DNA from: CAYREV01 sp964423345
GTDB lineage: Bacteria > Bacteroidota > Rhodothermia > Balneolales > Balneolaceae
DNA length: 46,156 nt
Assembly (NCBI GenBank): GCA_964423345.1
Contig: CAYREV010000021.1
Location: forward strand, 1-46,156
Direction: 5' to 3'
Shown here: positions 25,675 through 34,483 of the stretch, one piece after another
How the letters are laid out: each line of letters opens with the position of its first letter
Position numbering within the stretch: position 1 is the stretch's first letter
The notes under the pieces: model-generated
The model's input: the letters and a program-made list of their open reading frames with translations, nothing else
What the model was told of the DNA's origin: nothing
Databases searched by the model: none
Program-made: the position numbers and the translations under genes

Positions 25675-25690
25675 GCGGGAGGAGGCCCCA

Positions 25691-25736
25691 AAGAGGAGGT
25701 ACAGTTGCTATAGGGGCGTATTTTATCCTCTTTTTC
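25691..25736 (+). terminator. Weak candidate terminator after deoB
   Basis: AAAGAGGA (25691-25698) pairs perfectly with TCCTCTTT (25727-25734) across a 28-base loop and is followed by two more T residues. The large loop weakens the call. Confidence 0.35.
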
Positions 25737-25820
25737 GTTAGAATTTCCTTAATCGGGCAGCTTTCGGCAGGAAGTTAAATTTATACTACACAAAAAGCTG
25801 TAAATCCATTATATTAGCAA

Positions 25821-25853
25821 AATTGAGAAGGTATATATATAACATTCTCAATT
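25821..25853 (+). repeat. Perfect 9-bp inverted repeat upstream of sigA
   Basis: AATTGAGAA (25821-25829) and TTCTCAATT (25845-25853) are exact inverted copies flanking an AT-alternating 15-base loop. It lies about 120 bases upstream of the sigma factor start in a 295-base AT-rich gap that holds no gene. It could be an operator or a 5' UTR hairpin; there is no T-run for a terminator. No clean TAnnTTTG element is visible nearby. Confidence 0.5.
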
Positions 25854-25969
25854 ATGATTCGTTGGAATATTCGGTTACAGAGAAAATCAATCATCCAGAC
25901 GCTCGCACACACACTCATTCGTCTAGCATCCATATCCTCACTATAAACCAAATTAAATCCTAAGATCCC

Positions 25970-26824
25970 GTGGCAAGAAGCTCAGGAATTTCTACTCGTG
26001 AATCAGAATCGCTCGATCGTTACCTTCAAGAGATTGGCAAAGAGAAACTGATTACCCCGGAAGACGAGGTCAGGCTGGCAAAAGAGATCCAGAAGGGGAG
26101 CCAGAAAGCCCTGGAAGACTTGACCAAGGCCAACCTGCGCTTTGTTGTTTCCGTGGCCAAGCAGTATCAAAACCAGGGTCTTTCGCTGGGCGACCTTATC
26201 AATGAGGGTAACCTTGGATTGATCAAGGCCGCCAAGCGTTTTGACGAGACCCGGGGTTTCAAGTTTATCTCCTATGCGGTCTGGTGGATTCGCCAGTCGA
26301 TCCTGCAGGCTCTTGCCGAGCAAAGCCGTATTGTGCGTCTGCCCCTCAACCGGGTGGGGGCCCTGAACAAGATCGGCAAGGAGCTGGGCAAGCTGGAGCA
26401 GGAGTATGAGCGGGTGCCTTCGGCAGCCGAGCTGGCCGAAAGCCTGGATATGACGGTTTCTGAAGTGGCCGATACCCTGAAGATTTCGGGGCGGCACCTG
26501 TCGGTTGACGCCCCCTTTGCACAGGGTGAGGACAACCGGCTGCTGGATGTGCTGGAGAACGAAGAGACGCCCAACCCGGATAATGACCTGATGGGCGAGT
26601 CGCTCAAGGTTGAGATTGAGCGGGCGCTGTCCAAGCTCACCAACCGTGAAGCCGAGGTTATACGCCTCTATTTCGGTATCGGGCGCGAGCATTCGCTGAC
26701 GCTCGAAGAGATCGGCGAACGTTTTGACCTGACCCGTGAGCGCGTCCGCCAGATCAAGGAGAAAGCGCTTCGCAAGCTGCGTCACCATAACCGCAGCGCG
26801 GCACTGCGTGCCTATCTCGGATAG
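25970..26824 (+). CDS. rpoD: Housekeeping RNA polymerase sigma factor (RpoD/SigA)
   Basis: The 284-residue group 1 sigma factor in the short Bacteroidota form lacks region 1.1. Region 1.2 is SLDRYLQEIGKEKLITPEDEV. Region 2 holds the NEGNLGLIKAAKRFDETRGF and ISYAVWWIRQSI signatures. Region 3 runs from NRVGALNKIG, and region 4.2 ends the protein with LTLEEIGERFDLTRERVRQ. The start is GTG at 25970; the sequence from residue 12 onward matches the usual N-terminus. This form of sigma recognises TTG/TAnnTTTG promoters such as the one before rpsF. A terminator follows. Confidence 0.93.
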   Translation: MARSSGISTRESESLDRYLQEIGKEKLITPEDEVRLAKEIQKGSQKALEDLTKANLRFVVSVAKQYQNQGLSLGDLINEGNLGLIKAAKRFDETRGFKFISYAVWWIRQSILQALAEQSRIVRLPLNRVGALNKIGKELGKLEQEYERVPSAAELAESLDMTVSEVADTLKISGRHLSVDAPFAQGEDNRLLDVLENEETPNPDNDLMGESLKVEIERALSKLTNREAEVIRLYFGIGREHSLTLEEIGERFDLTRERVRQIKEKALRKLRHHNRSAALRAYLG

Positions 26825-26845
26825 GATATAATGATTTTTTCTACA

Positions 26846-26883
26846 GGCTCTTTTCGCATGGCGGAAAGAGCCTTTTCTTTTTT
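26846..26883 (+). terminator. Rho-independent terminator after rpoD
   Basis: GGCTCTTTTCGC (26846-26857) pairs with GCGGAAAGAGCC (26861-26872) around a 3-base loop with one G-T pair, then a T-rich run to 26883. It begins 21 bases after the sigma factor stop. Confidence 0.88.
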
Positions 26884-26937
26884 GGGAAAAAAGGGAAGCT
26901 TGTATATAGATGATCCACGTATTACGTTAACAGGTGG

Positions 26938-29808
26938 ATGAAGCACTCTATATACATACTACTTATTCTGGCATGCTGTGCCGAGGGGGCCTTCGGACAA
27001 TCCTATCCATTCCGTTCCTACTCCATTGAAAAAGGGCTGACCCAGGCCGTGGTTCACGATATGATGCAGGATGAGGAGGGGTATCTCTGGATCGCCACCG
27101 GATACGGCCTCAACCGTTTTGACGGGGTACGGTTTCGCAATTACTACAAGGAGAACGGCTTGCGCAACAACAAGGTGTATTCCCTGCACCAGGACGGGGA
27201 AGGTACCATCTGGGTGGGCACCGCTTCGGGTGTCAACATCATTGAAGGCGACAGCCTGGTAACGGTGCCGGAACTGGAAGCCCTCCATACCACTACCGTA
27301 TTGTCCATATTCGGGGAAAGCGGGGGCGACTACTGGTTTGCGACCGACGGACAGGGGGTCTGGCACCTGGACCGGAGCGGCAAGCTGACGCAGTATATCA
27401 GCATTCACGGCCTGGCTAACGACCGGGTGCGGGATATTGTCGAAGACGAAGAGGGTACGCTTTGGTTTGCCACGCGCGAGGGGCTCACCAGCCTGAATGA
27501 CGGGAACTTCCGAAGCTATACCGATAAGCACGGGCTTCCCGATAACAAGATAAGGGATTTGCTGCTGGACCGGCAGGGAAGGCTGTGGATCGCCACCCGC
27601 GGGGGACTAAGCCTCTTTTCCGACGGGAAATTTGTCACCTATACCGAAAGGGACGGATTGATAAACAACCGCGTTCAGTCGCTGTCGCCGGACGAAGATG
27701 ACGGACTCTGGATTGGCACCGAAGAGGGCGTCAGCCATTTTACGGGGCGAGGGTTCGAAAATTATACGGTGGAGCAGGGCTTGTCCAACAACCTCATCTA
27801 TTCCACGCTGTTTGACCGGGAGCAAAACATCTGGTTCGGTACGTTCGGTGGAGGGGTAAGCGTATTTTTCGGAGACCACATCCAAAACTTTACGGTGGAA
27901 GAGGGGCTTCCCAATAATGTGGTGACCTCCATAACCGAAGACCACCACGGCAATCACTGGATCACCACCTACGGCGGCGGATTGTCGAAATATGACGGAC
28001 AATCATTCGAGAACTTTACCGGGGCAAACGGCTTGGTCGACAACAAGGCTTATACCGCTATTGTGGACCACCGCAACCGGATTTTGGTCGGCACCCGCTG
28101 GGGACTGAGTATTTACGACGGGGAGGCCTTCAGGAATTTTGATGAGACCGAGCTTCCCTACCGGAAGGTAAGGGCGATCATCGAGCCCGATGACCGCAGG
28201 GGGTACTGGATCGGAACCTACGGGGAGGGAGTGCTGGAGATGCGCGATGATTCCTTCCGCCAATACCGCGAAAAGGATGGGCTGGCCAACAATACGGTGT
28301 TGTCGGTCGAGCAGGACGGCGAGGGGGGCGTCTGGTTTGCCACCTATGGAGGGGCCAGCCGGATTAAAGACGGGGATTTCACCAATTATACCATTCAGGA
28401 CGGCCTTCCGAATAACGGGGTGCTGGATATCCTGAGAGACCGTTCGGGGCGGATGTGGTTCTCCACCTTCGGAGGCATAGCGCTGCTGACAGAGGAGGGT
28501 ATGGAAGCGATTACCGAAGAGGACGGGCTTCCCGACGAAGTGTGCTATTTCATCATCCAGGACGATGAGGGAATCTTCTGGATCGGTACCAAGGAGGGGG
28601 TGGTTCGTTTTGATTATGAACAATACCGTTCGGCGGCCGACAGCGACTCCCGGGGAGGGGCCTTTAAGCTGATCACCAGCGACCAGGGGCTTATAGCCAA
28701 TGAGATGAATACCAGCGCGGCCTTTAAAGACAGTAACGGGGACCTCTGGTTCGGTTCGGTGGGTGGGCTTACCCGGTATATCCCTTCGCGTGCGCCCGTG
28801 CGGAATGCGCCTCCCAAGGTGCATATCGAGAATGTAATGGTGTCGGGCGAGCAGGTAGGGGGATGGAAGGAGCTGAAGATTGGCAGCGACAATCGCAATG
28901 TGACCATCGAGTATATCGGCATCAGCCTGAAAGCCCCCGAACAGGTGACCTACGAATACCGCCTGAGAGAGAGCGACGAGCCGTGGCAGAAGACAAGCGA
29001 GCGTTCGGTGCGATTTTCCTCCCTGCTGCCGGGAGAGTACACCTTCCAGGTGAGGGCCCGTAACAATGCCGGGCAGTGGAGCACCGAAACGGCCTCACTG
29101 AGCTTTACCGTCCTGGCTCCCTTCTGGCTGCAATGGTGGTTTGTCGGAGGGGTGGTGTTACTCCTGCTGGGCATCATGGCCTTTATCTACAATTACTACC
29201 GTGCGCGTAAGATGATTGAGATGGAACGCATGAGGGTGCGGATTGCCAGCGACCTGCACGACGACGTGGGGTCGGCCCTTACGGAGATCGCCCTGCAGTC
29301 GGACTTCCTGCAGACCACCGACGCCGGCGAGGAGATCAAAAATTCATTGAAACAGATCGGGACCCAGAGCCGCAAGATCGTATCCAGCCTGGACGATATT
29401 GTCTGGTCGATCGACGCCCGCAACGATACGCTGGGGGATCTCACGGACCGGATGCAGGATTATATCAACAACATGCTGCCCGACAAGGAGGTGCGCTACG
29501 AATTTGACCAGCTGGATATGGAGGAGAAGCTGACCGTTCAGATGAAAGAAAACCTGTACCTGATCTTCAAGGAGGCGGTCAACAATATCGCCCGCCACTC
29601 CGGAGCCGAGAGGGTGGAGGTGGAGCTCAAAAATAGAAACGGCACTTTCGACCTCTATATTCATGACGACGGCCGGGGGATGGAGGCCGGAAGGAAAACC
29701 GGGCAGGGATTGCAAAATATGAAGATGAGAGCCGAACGGATCGGTGCGGATATTGATTTTGATAACAAGGAGGGTTTTACGGTCCATGTATATGGCAAGG
29801 GCATGTAA
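26938..29808 (+). CDS. Propeller/Y_Y_Y sensor histidine kinase
   Basis: A 956-residue inner-membrane sensor. It has a signal peptide (about 1-21), then a periplasmic two-component regulator propeller with about a dozen repeats of the form GLxNNxVxxxxxDxxGxxWxGTxxG (about residues 30-590). A Y_Y_Y domain follows (about 660-725), a membrane helix (about 730-755), and a cytoplasmic HisKA_3 kinase. The phospho-acceptor is His774 in SDLHDDVGSALTEIALQ. The HATPase part has FKEAVNNIARHSGA and HDDGRGME. The one-component hybrid (HTCS) form is not used here, as a separate response regulator follows 41 bases downstream. The ligand is unknown; such sensors often detect glycans or envelope state. Confidence 0.9.
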   Translation: MKHSIYILLILACCAEGAFGQSYPFRSYSIEKGLTQAVVHDMMQDEEGYLWIATGYGLNRFDGVRFRNYYKENGLRNNKVYSLHQDGEGTIWVGTASGVNIIEGDSLVTVPELEALHTTTVLSIFGESGGDYWFATDGQGVWHLDRSGKLTQYISIHGLANDRVRDIVEDEEGTLWFATREGLTSLNDGNFRSYTDKHGLPDNKIRDLLLDRQGRLWIATRGGLSLFSDGKFVTYTERDGLINNRVQSLSPDEDDGLWIGTEEGVSHFTGRGFENYTVEQGLSNNLIYSTLFDREQNIWFGTFGGGVSVFFGDHIQNFTVEEGLPNNVVTSITEDHHGNHWITTYGGGLSKYDGQSFENFTGANGLVDNKAYTAIVDHRNRILVGTRWGLSIYDGEAFRNFDETELPYRKVRAIIEPDDRRGYWIGTYGEGVLEMRDDSFRQYREKDGLANNTVLSVEQDGEGGVWFATYGGASRIKDGDFTNYTIQDGLPNNGVLDILRDRSGRMWFSTFGGIALLTEEGMEAITEEDGLPDEVCYFIIQDDEGIFWIGTKEGVVRFDYEQYRSAADSDSRGGAFKLITSDQGLIANEMNTSAAFKDSNGDLWFGSVGGLTRYIPSRAPVRNAPPKVHIENVMVSGEQVGGWKELKIGSDNRNVTIEYIGISLKAPEQVTYEYRLRESDEPWQKTSERSVRFSSLLPGEYTFQVRARNNAGQWSTETASLSFTVLAPFWLQWWFVGGVVLLLLGIMAFIYNYYRARKMIEMERMRVRIASDLHDDVGSALTEIALQSDFLQTTDAGEEIKNSLKQIGTQSRKIVSSLDDIVWSIDARNDTLGDLTDRMQDYINNMLPDKEVRYEFDQLDMEEKLTVQMKENLYLIFKEAVNNIARHSGAERVEVELKNRNGTFDLYIHDDGRGMEAGRKTGQGLQNMKMRAERIGADIDFDNKEGFTVHVYGKGM

Positions 29809-29849
29809 CAGAATTCGTATGCTGACATTAAAACCGTACATTACCCATT

Positions 29850-30485
29850 ATGGCACCCACAGTAGGAATTGTAGAAGACAATATAAAGATAAGAGACCTC
29901 ATCCAGCGGTACCTGGATATGCAGGATGAGCTTAGCTGTCCCGTAGCGGTAGATACGGTGGAGGAGATGCTCGAATACCTGGAGGAGTACGATCATCCCG
30001 ATGTGATATTGATGGATATTCAGCTGCCCGGCATGTCCGGTATCAAGGGGATCAGCCTTATCAAGGAGAAGTATGAGGATATCGACATCATCATGCTGAC
30101 CGTCTATCACGATTCCCACAAGATTTTTGACGCGCTTCGGGCCGGGGCCTCGGGGTATCTGCTGAAGCATACCTCCCTTCCGGAAATCAAGGAGTCCATT
30201 CTTAAGCTGGTCGATGGCGGTGCCCCGATGTCGCCCCAGATCGCGCGGAAAGTCATCAGCCATTTCCGGGAAAACGCACCCAAGAAGAACACTGATTCGG
30301 ACCTGACGCCCCGCGAACACGATATTGTCAACGGACTGGTGGACGGATTAAGCTATAAGATGATTGCCGACCGTTACGATATATCCATCGATACGGTCCG
30401 GGCCCATATACGCAATATTTACCGGAAACTGCATGTCAACTCCAAGGCCGAAGTCATCGCCAAATCGCTGAAAGGGGAAATATAG
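29850..30485 (+). CDS. NarL/FixJ-family response regulator
   Basis: The 211-residue partner of the upstream kinase. The receiver domain (about residues 4-120) has the acidic pair Glu9-Asp10, the phospho-acceptor Asp56 in VILMDIQLPG, and the conserved Thr and Lys in LTVYHD and LLKHTSLPE. The C-terminal LuxR-type helix-turn-helix (about 145-208, LTPREHDIVNGLVDGLSYKM) binds DNA. It lies directly after the HisKA_3 kinase, the usual NarX-NarL-like pairing. Its target may include the lipoprotein and barrel genes that follow, though no binding site is identified. Confidence 0.92.
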   Translation: MAPTVGIVEDNIKIRDLIQRYLDMQDELSCPVAVDTVEEMLEYLEEYDHPDVILMDIQLPGMSGIKGISLIKEKYEDIDIIMLTVYHDSHKIFDALRAGASGYLLKHTSLPEIKESILKLVDGGAPMSPQIARKVISHFRENAPKKNTDSDLTPREHDIVNGLVDGLSYKMIADRYDISIDTVRAHIRNIYRKLHVNSKAEVIAKSLKGEI

Positions 30486-30497
30486 CCCCTGTTTCAT

Positions 30498-30515
30498 ATA
30501 ACATGAATATGTTAT
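30498..30515 (+). repeat. Short perfect hairpin after response regulator
   Basis: ATAACAT (30498-30504) and ATGTTAT (30509-30515) pair perfectly around GAAT. No T-run follows, so it is more likely a protein-binding palindrome than a terminator. It lies between the response regulator and the lipoprotein gene. Confidence 0.4.
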
Positions 30516-30556
30516 TGCCGGCGGGGAGTGTCTCGGTTATTATATAGACAGATCTT

Positions 30557-30574
30557 AACAGATACTGTTTTTTA
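30557..30574 (+). terminator. Weak terminator-like hairpin before the lipoprotein gene
   Basis: AACAG (30557-30561) pairs with CTGTT (30565-30569) around ATA, followed by a T-run to 30573. The stem is only 5 bp, so this may end the two-component operon or be chance. Confidence 0.25.
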
Positions 30575-30582
30575 TAACCCAT

Positions 30583-30587
30583 GGAGG
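30583..30587 (+). promoter_or_regulatory. Ribosome binding site that fixes the lipoprotein start
   Basis: GGAGG at 30583-30587 sits five bases before ATG 30593. It lies inside the first codons that would be used if translation began at ATG 30581, and so favours 30593. Confidence 0.6.
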
Positions 30588-30592
30588 CCGTT

Positions 30593-31924
30593 ATGAAATC
30601 TATCAAGTCACTGGTCGTAATTCTCATCCTATCATTCGGGGTAACCGGATGCTATACCCAGTTGCATTACTCGCAGACCATGCACAGCATAACCGACCGG
30701 CCTACCGCCCGGGGGTACAGCTGGAGCGGGGAAGAGCAACCGGAAAAAGCCCGCAAGGATGAACAAGCCCACAGCCGTGAGCAGGCCCGGAAAGAACGGC
30801 AAGCCCCCGCGAAGAAGAGGGCCGAAGACCGGGAATATGTCCCCGTCTACTACAAGGATTACGATGTTGTCGAGACCTACGCCTCCTGCAACTGCAACCC
30901 CTACACCGACTACGCCCTTTACCTTTCGCCCCGCTATTCCGCTCTGTTTACAACCTATCGGCCGGCAAGCATATGGGCGCCGGACTGGTTCGTCGCATTT
31001 CATGCGGGATATTCTTATTACGGAGATTTCGGTTTCGGATACGGACTGAGTTACCTCTACAATGATTTCAGGTACAGAAGCTGGGCCTTCCACTATTATC
31101 ATATGGGCCACACCCTGGCCAGCGCCTGGCCCTATTATATGGGGCGCCATTACGACCCGTTTTTTTACGATCCCTTTTTCCATGACCCCTATTATTACAG
31201 CTCCTTCTATTACAGTCCCTACTACTACGGAGGGGGATTGGGTTACCACAATGTGTATTACACAGGGGGCTACTACACTACCGGGGAGAACCGGAAGGAT
31301 GACAACCGGCGGTACGGTCCCAGGAGTGACATCGGGGCATCCGGCGTCATAGACCGCGATGGTGATCGAAGCCGGAGCAGGTCGGCCGTTACCCCAGATA
31401 CCAACCGTGAAAAGAGATACGGCCTGCGTAGCGGGACCCGCGGTACGGTGTCCACTCGAAGCAAGGAAGACGCCGCCAGCCGGGTGCGGAACAGAGTCAG
31501 GAGCACCTCCGATGATTCCCAAAACAGGATTCGGGCACGTACCAACACCGTCCGCCGCTCCCCCGAAACGGAACAGCGAAGCGTGACCATACCTGCGGAT
31601 CGCAACAGAGTGCGTTCACAATTACATCAAAAACGGGCGGTGGAACCCAAAGTGGAACGCCACCGCGAGAAATCCGGCAGCCTGTTCGGCCGATTCCGGC
31701 TGATCGAGCTAAGGGATGACCGCCGCAAACTTCACCGGGAATACCTGAAACGGGATTCAAAACGGACAAAATCCCGGTTTACCTTTCCTTCGAGGACGAA
31801 ATCCAGGATCATCCATAACCGATCCTCCCATACGCGGAAGGTACAACGCAGCCGGTCGGGCAGCAGATCTTCTTCCTCCTCCGACGATGACAGCCGGAAG
31901 CGAAGCAGGAACCGGGACAACTGA
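30593..31924 (+). CDS. Aromatic- and Arg/Ser-rich lipoprotein, function unknown
   Basis: The protein has 443 residues from ATG 30593, chosen for the GGAGG upstream and the signal peptide; an upstream ATG at 30581 would add four residues. Residues 1-20 form a lipoprotein signal ending in the lipobox GVTG-Cys20. After a charged Gln/Arg/Lys segment comes a Tyr/Phe-dominated region (about residues 75-225) with many FYDPF, YYYS and YYYGG motifs. From about residue 230 the protein is basic and rich in Arg and Ser, ending in RSRSGSRSSSSSDDD and a charged tail. It looks like an unstructured surface or matrix-binding protein. I do not recognise a family. It follows the two-component system and precedes a barrel protein. 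Confidence 0.75.
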   Translation: MKSIKSLVVILILSFGVTGCYTQLHYSQTMHSITDRPTARGYSWSGEEQPEKARKDEQAHSREQARKERQAPAKKRAEDREYVPVYYKDYDVVETYASCNCNPYTDYALYLSPRYSALFTTYRPASIWAPDWFVAFHAGYSYYGDFGFGYGLSYLYNDFRYRSWAFHYYHMGHTLASAWPYYMGRHYDPFFYDPFFHDPYYYSSFYYSPYYYGGGLGYHNVYYTGGYYTTGENRKDDNRRYGPRSDIGASGVIDRDGDRSRSRSAVTPDTNREKRYGLRSGTRGTVSTRSKEDAASRVRNRVRSTSDDSQNRIRARTNTVRRSPETEQRSVTIPADRNRVRSQLHQKRAVEPKVERHREKSGSLFGRFRLIELRDDRRKLHREYLKRDSKRTKSRFTFPSRTKSRIIHNRSSHTRKVQRSRSGSRSSSSSDDDSRKRSRNRDN

Positions 31925-31973
31925 GCAAGCCAGCATCCCGGTTAAATTCAGAATCCTTTAAACAGTGCTCGGT

Positions 31974-33476
31974 ATGTCAAATAGAAACCTACTGATCCTT
32001 TTAATAGTCCTCCTGGCGGCACCGCTGCAGCTCCTCCGGGCCCAGGGTGAAACGGATGTAATACGCTACAGCCTCCAATATCCCGGTAACGATCCCGTCA
32101 GCCTGGTGATGCCTTCCGTTACCCAGTCCACCGGCTTTGGAGGCTTCCAGGAAAACCCCGCAACTATGGCGTTATTTGACCGAAGCTTTTTATCCTTTGG
32201 AATCAGCAGCCGCTTTGTAAAAGAGGAGGGTACCTATCTGGGGACAACCACCGGTTTCGATGACGGGCAGACGGGGATCGGAGATTTGGGGTTTGTCTAC
32301 AGGGTGCCGACAACCAGGGGCAGCCTGGTAGTGGGGGGAGGTTACAGCCAGACTACCGACTTCAACCGGGCTTTTGCGGTAAATGCACGGAACGACGAAT
32401 CTACCCTGACCGACTTTTATGCATCCCTGCCGAGGACCGACCCCCTGAACGAGGCGGCCTTTCAGGCATATGCCATTGACGATGTTACCACCGGAAGCGG
32501 TGAAGTCACCTCCATTTCCATCTTTCGCCTGCTCCCTCCGGGAACCGAATATCCCGGTATCAATCAGATTGTGGAGCGGACGGACCGCGGGTTTTTGGGC
32601 GAATATTCCGCTTTTATTGCTACGGAATTTCAGAAGGACCTGATGGTTGGGGTATCCGTGGGACTGCAGAACGGTTTTTACGACCAGAAGCGTGAGTTTC
32701 TGGAGGATGACAAGTTTAACGACTACAACGATGCCTTTATAGATTCCGACGGGGATGGCAATCCCGACACGGATATCGCCAGTATCCTGAATGTGAGGAC
32801 TATCCATGCCGGGCTGAAGGCTTTCAGCGCAAGGATCGGTTTTGTGTACCGCTTGGCGCCGGGCGTACGGATGGGCGGAAGCTATCAATACCAGGGAGAT
32901 GTCCATGTGGATGAGGATTTCAACACCGAAATCATCACCCAGCTGGATAACGGGAGCGCCCCTTTTACCGGAGAAGACCCCGGCAGCTTTTCCTACCGGA
33001 TCGAACGGCCCGATCGCGCCAATATGGGTATCACCGTAGGAGACCTGAAAAACATGGTTCTGTCGATCGGCGTGGAGGGGGTTCGCTATTCCACGGCAGG
33101 CATAGAGTTTGAGGAGGTGGAACTGAGCGACCGGGAAAAAGTCATTGATGATGCCGTTGCCGCCAACTACCGGGATGTGATTAACCTGAGAGGGGGGCTT
33201 GAATACCGGGGGAACGAGCTGTTTATCCCCAGGATTGGATATGCCTATTACCAGACCCCGAATAAGAATGTGGAAGTTGATCGGCAATTCTTCAGCGGCG
33301 GATTTACCCTTCAGCTGTTTGATAATGTCACCTTCGATCTGGGAGTTCAGTACGCCCTGTGGGAAGACCAGACCGAACTATACAGCTATAACCTCAATGG
33401 ACCGGTCCTTTCCGAGAGGGTATTTGAGGATGTGAACCGCTGGCATGTGATGGGCGGTTTTAAGATCGGCATTTGA
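31974..33476 (+). CDS. FadL/OmpP1-like outer-membrane beta-barrel protein
   Basis: The 500-residue protein begins with a signal peptide (about 1-24, ending LRAQ). A segment resembling the OmpP1/FadL hatch follows (GFGGFQENPATMALFDRSFLSFGISSRF), then alternating amphipathic strands up to the last strand, WHVMGGFKIGI. Such porins move hydrophobic compounds. An Asp-rich loop DSDGDGNPDTD (encoded at 32742-32774) resembles a calcium-binding thrombospondin type-3 repeat and is likely in an extracellular loop. ATG 31974 is preferred over GTG 31965 because it starts directly on the signal. It is convergent with the nuclease-like lipoprotein gene, stops being 5 bases apart. Confidence 0.75.
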   Translation: MSNRNLLILLIVLLAAPLQLLRAQGETDVIRYSLQYPGNDPVSLVMPSVTQSTGFGGFQENPATMALFDRSFLSFGISSRFVKEEGTYLGTTTGFDDGQTGIGDLGFVYRVPTTRGSLVVGGGYSQTTDFNRAFAVNARNDESTLTDFYASLPRTDPLNEAAFQAYAIDDVTTGSGEVTSISIFRLLPPGTEYPGINQIVERTDRGFLGEYSAFIATEFQKDLMVGVSVGLQNGFYDQKREFLEDDKFNDYNDAFIDSDGDGNPDTDIASILNVRTIHAGLKAFSARIGFVYRLAPGVRMGGSYQYQGDVHVDEDFNTEIITQLDNGSAPFTGEDPGSFSYRIERPDRANMGITVGDLKNMVLSIGVEGVRYSTAGIEFEEVELSDREKVIDDAVAANYRDVINLRGGLEYRGNELFIPRIGYAYYQTPNKNVEVDRQFFSGGFTLQLFDNVTFDLGVQYALWEDQTELYSYNLNGPVLSERVFEDVNRWHVMGGFKIGI

Positions 33477-33481
33477 CTTCT

Positions 33482-34483
33482 TTACTGACCCGATAAAGCG
33501 GCCGATTTGGCCGGTGCAATATCGAAGGTCGCCCATACCGGCAGGTGGTCGGATGTGGTCTCTACATAGTTTTCGATAAACGTTTCCGCCCGGTGGTAGA
33601 TCTGTTCGCTCGAGTCGTTGTAGAGGGAGAACAGCTCGTTGCTGATAACTATATGATCGATCAGGTCGGTATAGTTTCCGGCTATATAGGAGGACTCGCC
33701 GGCGGCCGAGATGCTCCCGGTAATGGCCTCGAAGGATGAGGAGGGTTCAAAATCCTCATAGGGAGAGGGGGAGCTGCCGTCGTAAATAGACACGTCCACA
33801 TCGTCATTAAAATCACCCAGAAGGATAATACGGTCGTCCGGATTTTGCTGCTGCAGGTAGGTATAAAGGCTGTCGGCCGCCCGGCGCCGCCGGTGGTAGG
33901 CTTCCTCCTTTTCCGTACTGTTTCCGATATTAGCCTTGGCATGGATGACGACCGCGAGTATTTCTACGGTGGACTCCTGATAATGGTAGTTAAAGGAAAA
34001 CATCAGCGGATAGCGTCCGCTGGCCCAGTCGTAGCCGTCCTGTCCCTCGGTAAGGATAGCCGAGGAGAGGGAATCGATGGCGTTGGTATTATAGATAAAA
34101 GCGGTGTTAGGCTGGAAGCCCGCGGCATAGTCGGCGGTGAAACCACTGTAACCGCTCAGCCGGTTGAGGATACGGTCGAGGGCTTCCCGGCTTTCAATCT
34201 CCTGCAAGGCATACAGGTCGGCCTGCAGGGAGTCCATAACCTGCACCACATTGGAGGCCTGCAGCTCTTCATCCGAAGGTCCCCGGGAGTCCGACCCGAA
34301 CCATTCAATATTCCAGGTCACCGCTTCAAGCCGGCCGTCGGCCGGAACGGGGTCCGATTTGGGCGGGTCTTTCTGCGGTTCTTCATGTTCCGACAGGGGA
34401 TTGCTCCGGCATGACACCAATACCATTAAGCCTGCGAAGGCAGAGAGGAGCAGCCGGGTGGTTCGATTAATCTTGTGATTCAA
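33482..34483 (-). CDS. Lipoprotein of the endonuclease/exonuclease/phosphatase family
   Basis: The 333-residue protein has a lipobox (LVSC, Cys25) followed by a Pro/Glu-rich linker and an EEP domain (about 52-325). Catalytic features: TWNIEWFGS near residue 56, LYALQEIES near residue 91 with the metal-binding Glu, LLGDFNDDV near residue 222, DLIDHIVIS near residue 269 and the terminal TSDHLPVWATF near residue 312. This suggests a membrane-anchored extracytoplasmic nuclease or phosphoesterase; DNA scavenging is plausible but unproven. Its start overlaps the end of the universal stress protein gene by 17 bases, so the two are coupled. Confidence 0.85.
   Translation of the reverse strand: MNHKINRTTRLLLSAFAGLMVLVSCRSNPLSEHEEPQKDPPKSDPVPADGRLEAVTWNIEWFGSDSRGPSDEELQASNVVQVMDSLQADLYALQEIESREALDRILNRLSGYSGFTADYAAGFQPNTAFIYNTNAIDSLSSAILTEGQDGYDWASGRYPLMFSFNYHYQESTVEILAVVIHAKANIGNSTEKEEAYHRRRRAADSLYTYLQQQNPDDRIILLGDFNDDVDVSIYDGSSPSPYEDFEPSSSFEAITGSISAAGESSYIAGNYTDLIDHIVISNELFSLYNDSSEQIYHRAETFIENYVETTSDHLPVWATFDIAPAKSAALSGQ

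Noticed and set aside
30581..30592. Earlier ATG for the lipoprotein
   Set aside because: The GGAGG ribosome site falls inside this stretch, and the signal peptide fits the ATG at 30593.
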